Shown: in pieces, positions 8,157 through 16,773 of the stretch
Layout: each line of letters starts with the position of its first letter
How positions within the stretch are numbered: position 1 is the stretch's first letter
DNA from: Actinoplanes sp. TBRC 11911
GTDB taxonomy: Bacteria; Actinomycetota; Actinomycetes; Mycobacteriales; Micromonosporaceae
DNA: 64,000 nt
Direction of reading: 5' to 3'
NCBI RefSeq assembly: GCF_012933445.1
Contig: NZ_JABBNC010000033.1
Location: 55,920-119,919 of the forward strand
Notes under the pieces: model-generated
The model's database searches: none
What the model was told of the DNA's origin: nothing
What the model saw: only the letters and a program-made list of their open reading frames with translations
Translations under genes and position numbers: made by a program

Positions 8157-9662
8157 GTGAGTTGGTTGGACCAGCTCGCGGAAAACATCGAGGAGCTGCG
8201 CCAGGCCGGGAGCCTCATGCAGGACGGCCGATCCGCGAGGGCGCTGCCCATCCTCGACCAGGTTCTGGCCGTCTCCACCGATCCGCACACCCGGGGGTAC
8301 GCGTCGGTGCAGCGCTTCGGCGCGCTGATCAACCTGGGCCGGGTCGCCGAGCTCAATGCCGCGATGACGGCGGCGGAGAACGCCGTACGGGAAGCACCCG
8401 ATCCCTATCTGCGTGGTCAGATGCACGCGTTCGCCGCTCTCGGGGCCTACCTGCAACGGAAGGTGGACCGCGGCGTCGCGCATCTGGTGCAGGCGTCCCG
8501 GGCGCTGGCCGCGGTGCCGGAAAGCGACGTGGAGACCGCCTGGGGCTGGCACGACCTCGCCATGGCGTACTCCTATCTGGGCTTTCACGGCCAGGCGCTG
8601 ACCGCGATCGAGCAGGCCCGGCAGATCGGCGCCGCGGCCGGCCTGGCGCCGGAGATCTTCGCGGCGCCCGGCATCCGGCTGCGCAACGCGGTGTCCCTCG
8701 ACCACCAGGGCGACACCGACGGCTGCCTGCGCGTGCTGCGCGACATCGACGCCGAGCTCACCCGGTACGTGGCGAGCGGCGCCGGCCAGATGCGACCGGG
8801 CAGCCGCGCCGCGTACGGCTACGCCCTGGCCCGCCGCAACGCCCTCGGTGAGGAGACCGAGGCCGACGCCGTCCACTGGTTGACCGGCGGCGGCGACAGC
8901 GTCCGCACCCGCGACCTGCACCACCTCGGCAACGTGTGCCTGACGATCGCGGCGGGCCGCCCGCAGCAGGCGTTGTCGATGCTGGACGCGGTGCCGGTGT
9001 CGCCGGAGATCCTGGGCGCCGCCGAATCGGCCCGGCTGCGCAGCATCTGCTACGCGAGCGCGGGCGACCACGCCGCCGCGCACGCCGCCGACCGGTACGC
9101 GTTCCGGTTGACCGCGCAGAACATCGACCGGCTCCGCGACGGTTACCTGGACGGGGTCGCCGCCCGGCTGGACGCTCAGGAGGCGCAGCGCGACCCGGCC
9201 CGCTTCGGCGACGAGACGCTCACCGATCCGTTGACCGGCTTGCCGAACCGCCGGCAGCTCGAGCGGTACGTGACCGCGATGCTGGCCCGCGGCGAACGCG
9301 CCGCGGTCGGCGTCTGCGACCTGATCGGCTTCACCGACGTGAACGCGCGGCACGGCCGGCACTGCGGCGACCTGGTGCTGCAACGCATCGCCGGCGTGCT
9401 GAACAGGGTGATGCGGCGCGGCGATTTCGTGGCCCGCTTCGCCGGCGACGAGTTCGTGGTGGTGCTGCCCGGCGCGGGTGCCGCGCAGGCCGCCGAGGTG
9501 TCCCGCCGGATCGCCGCGGCCACCAGCGCGGAGAACTGGCATTCGCTGGTCCCGGGCACCCCGATCGGGCTGGCGGCCGGCTGGTCCGAGGTGGGCGCCA
9601 ACGGACGTTCGCTCAGCGCCGCGCTGGCCGCGGCGGCCGCGAACCGCGCGCCGACGAGATGA
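8157..9662 (+). CDS. TPR-like sensor protein with C-terminal GGDEF domain
   Basis: A 501-residue soluble protein. The N-terminal ~330 residues are Ala-rich helical repeats resembling TPRs. Residues of about 345-495 form a GGDEF domain beginning DPLTGLPNRR. The signature motif reads AGDEF (FAGDEFVVVLPG) rather than GGDEF. AGDEF proteins can retain diguanylate cyclase activity, so function is likely but not certain. No signal peptide or membrane helix is seen. A GGAGG site precedes the GTG start. The stop overlaps the next gene as ATGA, coupling it to the beta-propeller gene downstream. Confidence 0.85.
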   Translation: MSWLDQLAENIEELRQAGSLMQDGRSARALPILDQVLAVSTDPHTRGYASVQRFGALINLGRVAELNAAMTAAENAVREAPDPYLRGQMHAFAALGAYLQRKVDRGVAHLVQASRALAAVPESDVETAWGWHDLAMAYSYLGFHGQALTAIEQARQIGAAAGLAPEIFAAPGIRLRNAVSLDHQGDTDGCLRVLRDIDAELTRYVASGAGQMRPGSRAAYGYALARRNALGEETEADAVHWLTGGGDSVRTRDLHHLGNVCLTIAAGRPQQALSMLDAVPVSPEILGAAESARLRSICYASAGDHAAAHAADRYAFRLTAQNIDRLRDGYLDGVAARLDAQEAQRDPARFGDETLTDPLTGLPNRRQLERYVTAMLARGERAAVGVCDLIGFTDVNARHGRHCGDLVLQRIAGVLNRVMRRGDFVARFAGDEFVVVLPGAGAAQAAEVSRRIAAATSAENWHSLVPGTPIGLAAGWSEVGANGRSLSAALAAAAANRAPTR

Positions 9663-10984
9663 CCATCATCGAGCTGGGCGAGGCGACCTGGTCGGCGGCG
9701 GAGAGCCCGGGTCAGTCGCCCCGCGAGCGGCGGGTCGTCGCGATCGTCCTGCTCACCGCGGTGTGCCTGGCCGCTCTGGTGGCCTCGGAACGGCCCGCGC
9801 CGATGGGCGTGCGGCCATTGTGGAGCGCGCCGGGCACCTCCGAGAACGGCACGATACTCACCCACGACGCGGCCTACCTGCAGGAACGCACGCGGGACGG
9901 GACGCGGGTGACCGCGTACGAGCTCGCCACCGGCCACCAGCGCTGGAGCCGCGATCTGACCGGGTCGATCGGTTACCTGTATCCCGCCGACGAGGCGGGC
10001 CTGCTGCTGGCCCCGGCCGATCGGCAGATCGTGGTGCTCGGGCCCGGTTCGCCCGAGCCGATCGCGCCCGAGTTCCATCGCGACACCGTGGCGCTCGACC
10101 CGCTCACCGGGGCGGAACGGTGGCGCGCGGACGGCGAACCGATGATCGTCGACCGGACCACCGCGATGATGGTCGACTACGCCGAGGAAGGGCTGCCGCG
10201 CCGGATGCGGGTGATCGCGTTGAGCGACGGCCACACCCTCTGGTCGATGGCGACGCGCGACATCGACGCGCAGACGCTTGCCATGGCCGACGGACGGCCC
10301 ACCGCGCTGATCACCGTCGCGAAGGACGGCACCACCTCGACCTACCGGTACGCCGACGGCGTGCGCACCGGCCGGGCGCGAATCCCGTGGGTCCCGGCGA
10401 AACGCGACAACGGCTACTTCAACGACATCTTCGTCGCCGGGGACAAGGCCGTGGTCAACCACGCCACTCCCAACGGCTTCGACGTCCGCGTCTATCGCCT
10501 GGACACGATGACGGAGAGCTGGCACATCGCCAGCGAGGACGGATATCTCGTGCCGTGCGGCACGCTGCTGTGCGCCAGCATGAACGGCGTGCTCGCGGCC
10601 TGGGATCTCGACGGCGTGAAGCGCTGGGAGATGCCGGCCGTCGACTCTCTCTGGCCGGTCGGCGGCAATCGGATCGTGCTCGGCAGCAACGGCGGGACGA
10701 ATGACACCCCCATCCTGATCGACACCACCACCGGCCGGCGGGTCGGCGACTCCCCGACCGGCTACATGGTCTGGACGAACGAGCCGGCCGACTCGATCCT
10801 GCTGCTGCGCGCGGCCACCTCGCCGGCGAACCGGACGGCGATCATCCGCTGGGACCTGCGCACCGGGCGGCACTACGTGGTCGGCATGATCGACCGGTCG
10901 GCCGGGGTCGAGTGCCAGAGCGTCGGGAACTATCTGGTCTGCCGCCGCGGGCCCGACACCGTCGAGGTCACGGCGGTGCGCTGA
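9659..10984 (+). CDS. membrane-anchored PQQ-like beta-propeller protein
   Basis: A 441-residue protein with a short cytoplasmic tail (opening MTIIELGEATW), one transmembrane helix at about residues 28-44, and a long extracytoplasmic domain of WD/PQQ-like repeats. Repeat units are marked by phrases such as ELATGHQRWSRDL, DPLTGAERWRADG, WDLDGVKRWEMP and DLRTGRHYVVG. No PQQ ligand set or enzyme motif is recognised, so it is more likely a structural or sensor propeller than a dehydrogenase. It starts within the stop of the GGDEF gene and is followed after one base by a paralogue. Confidence 0.7.
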   Translation: MTIIELGEATWSAAESPGQSPRERRVVAIVLLTAVCLAALVASERPAPMGVRPLWSAPGTSENGTILTHDAAYLQERTRDGTRVTAYELATGHQRWSRDLTGSIGYLYPADEAGLLLAPADRQIVVLGPGSPEPIAPEFHRDTVALDPLTGAERWRADGEPMIVDRTTAMMVDYAEEGLPRRMRVIALSDGHTLWSMATRDIDAQTLAMADGRPTALITVAKDGTTSTYRYADGVRTGRARIPWVPAKRDNGYFNDIFVAGDKAVVNHATPNGFDVRVYRLDTMTESWHIASEDGYLVPCGTLLCASMNGVLAAWDLDGVKRWEMPAVDSLWPVGGNRIVLGSNGGTNDTPILIDTTTGRRVGDSPTGYMVWTNEPADSILLLRAATSPANRTAIIRWDLRTGRHYVVGMIDRSAGVECQSVGNYLVCRRGPDTVEVTAVR

Positions 10985-10985
10985 G

Positions 10986-12293
10986 ATGGCCACGATCGAG
11001 CTCGGCGAGGTCGCCGGCACCGATGCGCGGCCGCCCGGCGTCCCCCTCGATCGGGCGCGCATCGCCCGCTACGCCCTGTCCGTGCTGAGCCTGCTCGCTC
11101 TGCTCCTGGCCGGTGGCTCGGCCCGTACCGCCCCGCCGTTCTTACGGGTCGCCTGGAGCGCGCCGCTGGCCGACGGCGACGCGGTCAGCTTCACCACCGA
11201 CACCGCCTACGTGAGCCGCGGCGTCGACGGCCACGTCGAGATCACCGCGTACCGGCTGGCCGGCGGCGAGGTGCTGTGGCGCAGCACGATCGACGACTTC
11301 GGCCCGCTCTCCCCCGAGCCGCGGGGCAACCTGGTCCTGCTGCGCGTCGACCCGGTCTCGATCCAGCGCCCGCTCGACGACGGCGGGCAGCTCACGCTCT
11401 TCTTCTACCGCGCCACGATCGCGCTGGACGCCCGGACCGGGGCCCGGGTGTGGCGGGCGGCCGGCGAGCAGGGCGCCACCGGCGGCGGCATGGTGCTGCT
11501 CGGCGAGCACGACAAGAACGCGAACCTGGAGCGGCTCACCATGGTCGACCAGGCGGGCCGCCGGGTCTGGAGCCGCCCGGTGCCGGGCGCCCGCACGTGG
11601 ACGATCATCGAGTCGGACGACCGCCCGGCCCAGGTCGTCACGGTGAGCGAGGACAACAGGCTGACCTTCCTCCGGTACGCCGACGGATCGGTCCTGCGTT
11701 CGCAACTGCTCCCCCGCCCGGCCTCCGAGGTCGCCTTCGTGGACGGATACCTGCTCGGCATCGACCGCTCCGACCAGCCCCCGTTCGACGCCACCTGGAC
11801 GGTCTACCGGTGGGGCGACCTCACGCCGCTGTGGAGCACCGGCTCCGAGGACTGGATCACCGGCTGCCGCCCGCTGCTGTGCGGCTTCAACGCCGACGGC
11901 CTGGTCGCACACGATCCACAGACGGGTGCGGTGCGCTGGCATGCGCCGGCCAAACGCTCGGCCCGCTCGGTCGGCGACGACCGGCTGCTGCTCACCGACG
12001 TGCTGGACAACGGCGAGACCACGCTGGTGAACGCCGTCACCGGCCAGCGAATCGGCGAGCCCGCCCCGGGCATGGAGGTCTGGGACGGCGGCCCGCACGA
12101 CTCGGTGCTGGCGTTACGGCACACGAAGAACCCGCCGGGGCTCGTGTCGGTCACCCGGCTCGACCTGCGCACCGGTCGCGCCCTCCTGCTCGGCGCGATC
12201 GACCCGATCCAGGTGATCACGTGCTGGGACCTGGGCCGCTATCTGGCCTGCCCGGACACCAAGGGTCACCTGGTCGTCAGGGACGTCGGCTGA
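10986..12293 (+). CDS. second membrane-anchored PQQ-like beta-propeller protein
   Basis: A 435-residue paralogue of the preceding protein. The opening MATIELGEVAG resembles its neighbour's, with one membrane helix at about residues 30-46 and then propeller-type repeats (RLAGGEVLWRSTI, DARTGARVWRAAG, DPQTGAVRWHAP, DLRTGRALLLGA). Both share the C-terminal layout with a conserved Cys pair near the end. It starts one base after the previous stop and is therefore in one operon with the GGDEF protein. The 3' end overlaps convergent prfA by 17 bases. Function is unknown. Confidence 0.7.
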   Translation: MATIELGEVAGTDARPPGVPLDRARIARYALSVLSLLALLLAGGSARTAPPFLRVAWSAPLADGDAVSFTTDTAYVSRGVDGHVEITAYRLAGGEVLWRSTIDDFGPLSPEPRGNLVLLRVDPVSIQRPLDDGGQLTLFFYRATIALDARTGARVWRAAGEQGATGGGMVLLGEHDKNANLERLTMVDQAGRRVWSRPVPGARTWTIIESDDRPAQVVTVSEDNRLTFLRYADGSVLRSQLLPRPASEVAFVDGYLLGIDRSDQPPFDATWTVYRWGDLTPLWSTGSEDWITGCRPLLCGFNADGLVAHDPQTGAVRWHAPAKRSARSVGDDRLLLTDVLDNGETTLVNAVTGQRIGEPAPGMEVWDGGPHDSVLALRHTKNPPGLVSVTRLDLRTGRALLLGAIDPIQVITCWDLGRYLACPDTKGHLVVRDVG

Positions 12294-13368
12294 TCTCCGT
12301 CTCGCCGGCCAGGCGCGCCTGCCGGTCCGCCTCGGCGAGCGCGTCCAGCACCGCGTCCAGCTCGCCGCCGAGAACCAGGTCCAGGTTGTACGCCGTGTAG
12401 CCGATCCGGTGGTCGGTGATGCGGTTCTGCGGGAAGTTGTACGTGCGGATGCGCTCCGAACGGTCGACCGTACGCACCTGGGCCTTGCGCGAGTCCGAGG
12501 CCGCCGCGTCCGCCTCCTCCTGCGCGATCGCCAGCAGGCGGGACCGCAGGATGCGCAGCGCCGACTCCTTGTTCTGCAGCTGGCTCTTCTCGTTCTGGCA
12601 GCTCACCACGGTGCCGGTGGGGATATGCGTGATCCGCACGGCGGAGTCCGTGGTGTTGACCGACTGGCCGCCCGGCCCGGACGAGCGGAACACGTCGATC
12701 CGCAGGTCGTTCGGCTCGATGTGCACGTCGACGTCCTCGGCCTCGGGCAGCACCAGCACGCCGGCCGCCGAGGTGTGGATGCGGCCCTGCGACTCGGTGA
12801 CCGGCACGCGCTGCACCCGGTGCACGCCGCCCTCCCACTTGAGCCGCGACCAGACCCCGTGACCGCCGTCCGGAACGCCCTTGGTCTTCACCGCCACCGA
12901 GATGTCCTTGACGCCGCCCAGGTCCGACTCCTGCGAGTCGATCACCTCGACGACCCAGCCGTGCTTCTCGGCGTAGCGCGTATACATGCGCAGCAGGTCG
13001 CCGGCGAACAGGGCCGACTCCTGGCCGCCCTCGCCCGCCTTGATCTCGATGATCACGTCCTTGGCGTCGTTCGGGTCGCGCGGGATGAGCATCTCGCCGA
13101 GCTTCTCCTCGAGCGCGGGAAGAAGCGACGCGACCGCCTCGACCTCGGTCGAGAACGCCGGGTCTTCGGCGGCCAGTTCCTTGGCGGCGGCCAGATCCTC
13201 GCGGGCGGCCTCCAGCTCGGCGTTGGCCGCGTAGATCGGCGCCAGCTCGGCGAAACGACGGCCGACCCGGCGTACGAGGGCCTGATCGGAGTGAATGGAA
13301 GGGTCCTCCATCCGCTTCTCCAGCTGGGCGTACTCCTCGAGAAGCGTGGTCAACCTGTCGGTGCTCAC
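12277..13368 (-). CDS. prfA: peptide chain release factor 1
   Basis: Recognises UAA and UAG stop codons and triggers peptide release on the ribosome. From GTG 13368 it has 363 residues, with a GGAG-type ribosome site eight bases upstream. The catalytic loop GPGGQSVN is present with GGQ at 233-235. The tripeptide anticodon position reads PVT (189-191, in VPVTESQGRIHTS), as expected for RF1 (P-x-T) rather than SPF of RF2. The codon-reading and peptidyl-transferase motifs are intact. It follows rpmE, as in most actinobacteria. Confidence 0.96.
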   Translation of the reverse strand: MSTDRLTTLLEEYAQLEKRMEDPSIHSDQALVRRVGRRFAELAPIYAANAELEAAREDLAAAKELAAEDPAFSTEVEAVASLLPALEEKLGEMLIPRDPNDAKDVIIEIKAGEGGQESALFAGDLLRMYTRYAEKHGWVVEVIDSQESDLGGVKDISVAVKTKGVPDGGHGVWSRLKWEGGVHRVQRVPVTESQGRIHTSAAGVLVLPEAEDVDVHIEPNDLRIDVFRSSGPGGQSVNTTDSAVRITHIPTGTVVSCQNEKSQLQNKESALRILRSRLLAIAQEEADAAASDSRKAQVRTVDRSERIRTYNFPQNRITDHRIGYTAYNLDLVLGGELDAVLDALAEADRQARLAGETEISRRP

Positions 13369-13437
13369 GGTTAATTCTCCCCACATACGAACGGCGCCCG
13401 CCCCCGGGGATGCCGGGTGCGGGCGCCGTTGAAGCAG

Positions 13438-13662
13438 CTACTTCTTCTTGGCAGCGGTCACCTTGGCGTACTTGGCCTGGAACTTCGCCACGCGGCCCGC
13501 GGTGTCCAGAACGCGCTGCTTGCCCGTGTAGAACGGGTGGCACGCGCTGCAGGTCTCGACGCGGATCTCGCCGCTGGAAGCGGTGCTACGGGTGGTGAAA
13601 GTGCTGCCACAGGAGCAGATGACCTCGGTCGTCTTGTACTCCGGGTGGATGCCGCTCTTCAT
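13438..13662 (-). CDS. rpmE: 50S ribosomal protein L31, zinc-binding form
   Basis: A 74-residue large-subunit protein. Four cysteines in a CxC...CxxC arrangement (C16, C18, C38, C41) mark the zinc-containing C+ type of L31, and the C-terminus is Lys-rich. The ATG at 13662 gives the standard length; longer upstream reading is not conserved. It is upstream of prfA on the same strand. Zinc-free paralogues are often Zur-regulated in actinobacteria, but none is visible here. Confidence 0.96.
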   Translation of the reverse strand: MKSGIHPEYKTTEVICSCGSTFTTRSTASSGEIRVETCSACHPFYTGKQRVLDTAGRVAKFQAKYAKVTAAKKK

Positions 13663-13879
13663 TTCGGTCCCTCTCGGTGGAAGTGGTCGCCGGGTCGCTG
13701 TCAGCACCGCGCTGCCCCTCGAGGGCAGTGAGCTCGGGCGTGAACCGGAACCTTTGCTGGCCGATGTACCAGTCTGCCATGTCACGTTCGCCAACCAGAA
13801 ATCGGGCGACGCGGCTGGTCCGCGATAGATAACGTGAGCCGCCCTCACGGGCATTCCCGAGCGCCACCCGGAGATCGCC

Positions 13880-14638
13880 ATGACCCTGCTCGCCGACATC
13901 CTCGATCCGGTCGAACTGACCACGGCGGTCGAAAACGGACACGTCCGCATCCAGCACCACCCGTCGCTGCCGTTCCTGATCTACAACTACACCGAGGCCT
14001 GCCAGTACGCCGGTGCGTGGACCCCGGTGACGCTGGCCTGCCGCGGCCTGATCGTGGACGCCGGCGGCCGCGTCGTGGCCCGCGGGTTCGAGAAGTTCTT
14101 CAATCACGACCAGCCGCAGGCGCCGCGCCTCGATCCGGCCGCCGCGGTCCGGGTCACCGACAAGGCGGACGGGTCGCTGGGCATCGTCTACCACGACGGC
14201 ACCGGCTGGGCGGTGGCTACGCGCGGCTCCTTCGCCTCCGACCAGGCCGTGCACGCGACGAAGGTTTTGCGTACGAAATATCCGGATTTTGTGCCGCCGG
14301 ACGGTCTCACCGTGCTCGTGGAGATCATCTACCCGGAGAACCGGATCGTGATCGACTACGCGGGCCTGGACGACCTCGTGCTGCTCGGCGCGGTCGAGGT
14401 GGCCGGCGGCCGGTCGTTCGGGCCGTCCGCGGTGCCGACCTGGCCCGGCCCGGCGGTCGAGTCGTTCGGCTATGCGACGCTCGCCGAGGCGCTGGCCGCT
14501 CCGCCGCGCGACGCCGTCCGCAGCGACCACCGCGGCCTGCTCTTCCTTCGGCTCGACGGCAAGGACTACCGTCCCGCACTCTGGCAGCAGGCCCGCCCGG
14601 CCGGCGACCTGACCGCGACCAAGGTGACTGACGAATGA
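13880..14638 (+). CDS. T4 Rnl1-like ATP-dependent RNA ligase
   Basis: A 252-residue member of the nucleotidyltransferase-type RNA ligases. The adenylation motif I is KADGSLG with Lys95 as the expected AMP acceptor, preceded by a motif like that of Rnl1 (CRGLIVD...FEKFFN). VLVEIIYP fits motif III/IIIa. Motifs IV and V towards the C-terminus (around 225-250) are only weakly recognisable and the protein is shorter than T4 Rnl1 (374 residues), so it is a compact form. Its TGA overlaps the ATG of the kinase-phosphatase gene, so the two are coupled in an RNA-repair operon. Confidence 0.8.
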   Translation: MTLLADILDPVELTTAVENGHVRIQHHPSLPFLIYNYTEACQYAGAWTPVTLACRGLIVDAGGRVVARGFEKFFNHDQPQAPRLDPAAAVRVTDKADGSLGIVYHDGTGWAVATRGSFASDQAVHATKVLRTKYPDFVPPDGLTVLVEIIYPENRIVIDYAGLDDLVLLGAVEVAGGRSFGPSAVPTWPGPAVESFGYATLAEALAAPPRDAVRSDHRGLLFLRLDGKDYRPALWQQARPAGDLTATKVTDE

Positions 14639-15531
14639 CGAGACTGCTGATCACTCGTGGGCTGCCCGCGTCGGGCAAGACCACCTTCGCCCGCAAGCTG
14701 CAGCCGGGCGTCGTCCGCGTCAACCGCGACGACCTGCGCCGGATGCTGCACGGGCGGCGGCTGTTCACCCAGTGGGCGGAGGCCCAGGTCACGCACGCCC
14801 AGCGGGCCGCCGTGGAGGCGCTGCTGCGGGCGCACGCCGACGTGATCGTCGACGACACCAACCTGCGCGCCAAGACCGTACGCGAGTGGGCCGAGCTGGC
14901 CGCCCAGCACGGCGCGACCTTCGAGGTGCACGACTTCACCGACGTGCCGCTGGAGGAGTGCATCCGGCGCGACACCGAGCGCGACCCGGACGACCAGGTC
15001 GGCGAAGAGGCTATCCGCCGGATGCACGGACGGTACCTGGCGGGCAAGCGGCTGCCGCTCGCGGTGCCGTGGGTGGACCCGGGCGGGCCGGGCCACGTCT
15101 ACCGGCCCGATCCGGAGCTGCCGGCCGCGATCCTGGTGGACATCGACGGGACGGTCGCGCTGATGGACGGTCGTAGCCCGTACGACTGGTCGAAGGTCGG
15201 CTCGGATCTGCCGAACCAGCCGGTCATCACCGCGGTCCGGGCGATGCACGCGGCCGGCAACGCGATCGTCTTCTGCTCCGGCCGCGACGCCGTCTGCCGC
15301 CCGGAAACCGAGGCGTGGCTTGACCTTTACGTCGGTGTCCCGTACGAAGCTCTCTTTATGCGGCCGGAAGGCGACAGCCGCAAGGACGCCGTCGTGAAGC
15401 GCGAGTTCTTCGAGACGGAGATCAGCGACCGGTGGCGCATCGCCGGTGTGTTCGACGACCGCCGCCAGGTGGTACGCATGTGGCGGACGCTCGGCCTGAC
15501 GGTGTTCCAGGTGGCGGAGGGAGACTTCTGA
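14635..15531 (+). CDS. T4 Pnkp-like polynucleotide kinase-3'-phosphatase
   Basis: A 298-residue two-domain RNA/DNA end-healing enzyme with the order of T4 polynucleotide kinase. The N-terminal 5'-kinase has the P-loop GLPASGKTT (9-17) and a DDTN motif. The C-terminal HAD-type phosphatase has D169-I-D171-G-T as nucleophile pair and later FDDRRQVVRMW. It would convert 2',3'-cyclic phosphate/5'-OH breaks into ligatable ends for the adjacent ligase. ATGA overlap with the ligase supports joint action. A tnpB element now follows its stop. Confidence 0.88.
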   Translation: MTRLLITRGLPASGKTTFARKLQPGVVRVNRDDLRRMLHGRRLFTQWAEAQVTHAQRAAVEALLRAHADVIVDDTNLRAKTVREWAELAAQHGATFEVHDFTDVPLEECIRRDTERDPDDQVGEEAIRRMHGRYLAGKRLPLAVPWVDPGGPGHVYRPDPELPAAILVDIDGTVALMDGRSPYDWSKVGSDLPNQPVITAVRAMHAAGNAIVFCSGRDAVCRPETEAWLDLYVGVPYEALFMRPEGDSRKDAVVKREFFETEISDRWRIAGVFDDRRQVVRMWRTLGLTVFQVAEGDF

Positions 15532-15547
15532 GGTCATGAACTCGGCC

Positions 15548-16773
15548 ATGAATGCGCGAGCTTGCAGTCGTTCACCCCGCTGGCTGCGAGGGTCACGCCG
15601 CGTTCGGCTGCATGACGGCAGCCCTGCGCGCGATGTTTCGCGCAGCGTTGTGGTCGGCGGGGCCAGCGTGCCCGCACCTCAAGCAGCGGAAGTCGTCGCG
15701 GGTGAGGCGATTCCGCTTGTCGACGTAACCGCACTCGTAGCACTCCCGCGAGGTGTTTCGCGGATCGACCAGTGCGACCGGCACACCGGCGATGGCCGCC
15801 TTATACCCGACGAACTGGCGAAGCTGGTAAAACGCCCACGAGTGCAGGTCGGACCGCTGGGCCTTCTTAACCGTCATCCGGTGGCGAATCCCGCTCAAGT
15901 CTTCAAGCTTGATCCCGCGGCCGGTGCCTTTGGCCGTTCCGACGAGCATCTTGCTGATGCAGTGGTTCACGTCCCGCGCATAGCGCGCTTCCTTACGCCG
16001 TCGACGTTTGAGCAGCCGCTTGGCACTCTTGGTGTCCTTGGCCTGCAGACGCCGCCGCAGTTCCAGGTTACGCCTGCGGACGGCGCGGACGGCTTTCCCA
16101 CTGTGGGCCGTGCCGTCGCTGTCGGTAGCCAGGTTGACCAGACCGAGGTCGACGCCGAGCCAACCATCCGGTTCGCCGCTCCCGGGCGGCTCGGGGACCT
16201 CGATAACCACGGCGAGGTACCACTTACCGTCGCGCACGATCAAGTCGGACTGCCCTCGTGCGACGGTGCCGGCAAGATTGGTCCACCGGCCCTGATAGAC
16301 GACGGGAACGACTATCCGGCCGGTCAGGGTGAGGATCGAGACAGCGTCACGGCCCTTCCAGGTCAGCATCCGCTGGTCGTACTGCACGGCGCCGTCAGGC
16401 CGGAAGGTCGGCCTGATGCTCTTGTCCCGCTTGTACGCCTCGCACGCCTTGGCGATCGCGCGCACGGCCATCTGCGCGCTGAGCCCGAATTCAGCGCGCA
16501 GGTCCGCGTAGATGATTGGCTGCAACGCGATCTTGTTGGCGGTTCGCTGTTCGAAGGCGACCTCGGCTACTCGATTCACGGCGGCGTTGCAGGCCCGCAT
16601 GGTGGCGTCGAGCAGCGCGATCTGCTCGCCCGTCGGGGCCAGCTTCAACAACTCGGTCACCATCACGCATTGAAGATATACGTCAATAAGGGAAGGGTCA
16701 TGGCGACAGACCGTTGGTCTCTACCCGGCTTCCTGCCAGCCCTGAAAGATTGGGCTCCCGCCCTTGATATCGC
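15548..16773 (-). mobile_element. IS200/IS605-type element carrying tnpB only (candidate ends)
   Basis: The segment between the kinase-phosphatase and the second RNA ligase holds one tnpB gene in antisense and no tnpA. Candidate ends are the two copies of ATGAA at 15548-15552 and 16774-16778 (TTCAT on the tnpB strand). Removing 15548-16773 leaves 16 bases between the kinase-phosphatase stop and the ligase ATG, as expected for an operon. A small hairpin AGACC-GTT-GGTCT lies near the left (5') end at 16708-16720. The ends are inferred from this reconstruction. A reRNA (omega RNA) would overlap the 3' end of tnpB. Confidence 0.5.
15593..16666 (-). CDS. tnpB: TnpB RNA-guided nuclease of an IS605-family element
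   Basis: A 357-residue TnpB/OrfB. The RuvC-like catalytic residues are visible: D173 in GVDLGLVNLAT, E255 in KLEDLSG, D338 in ADHNAARN. The target nucleic-acid-binding zinc finger has C309/C312 and C328/C331. TnpB proteins cut DNA guided by an RNA from the element's right end and maintain the element after excision. All catalytic residues are intact, so it is probably active. No TnpA transposase is nearby, so mobility would depend on one in trans. Confidence 0.93.
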   Translation of the reverse strand: MMVTELLKLAPTGEQIALLDATMRACNAAVNRVAEVAFEQRTANKIALQPIIYADLRAEFGLSAQMAVRAIAKACEAYKRDKSIRPTFRPDGAVQYDQRMLTWKGRDAVSILTLTGRIVVPVVYQGRWTNLAGTVARGQSDLIVRDGKWYLAVVIEVPEPPGSGEPDGWLGVDLGLVNLATDSDGTAHSGKAVRAVRRRNLELRRRLQAKDTKSAKRLLKRRRRKEARYARDVNHCISKMLVGTAKGTGRGIKLEDLSGIRHRMTVKKAQRSDLHSWAFYQLRQFVGYKAAIAGVPVALVDPRNTSRECYECGYVDKRNRLTRDDFRCLRCGHAGPADHNAARNIARRAAVMQPNAA

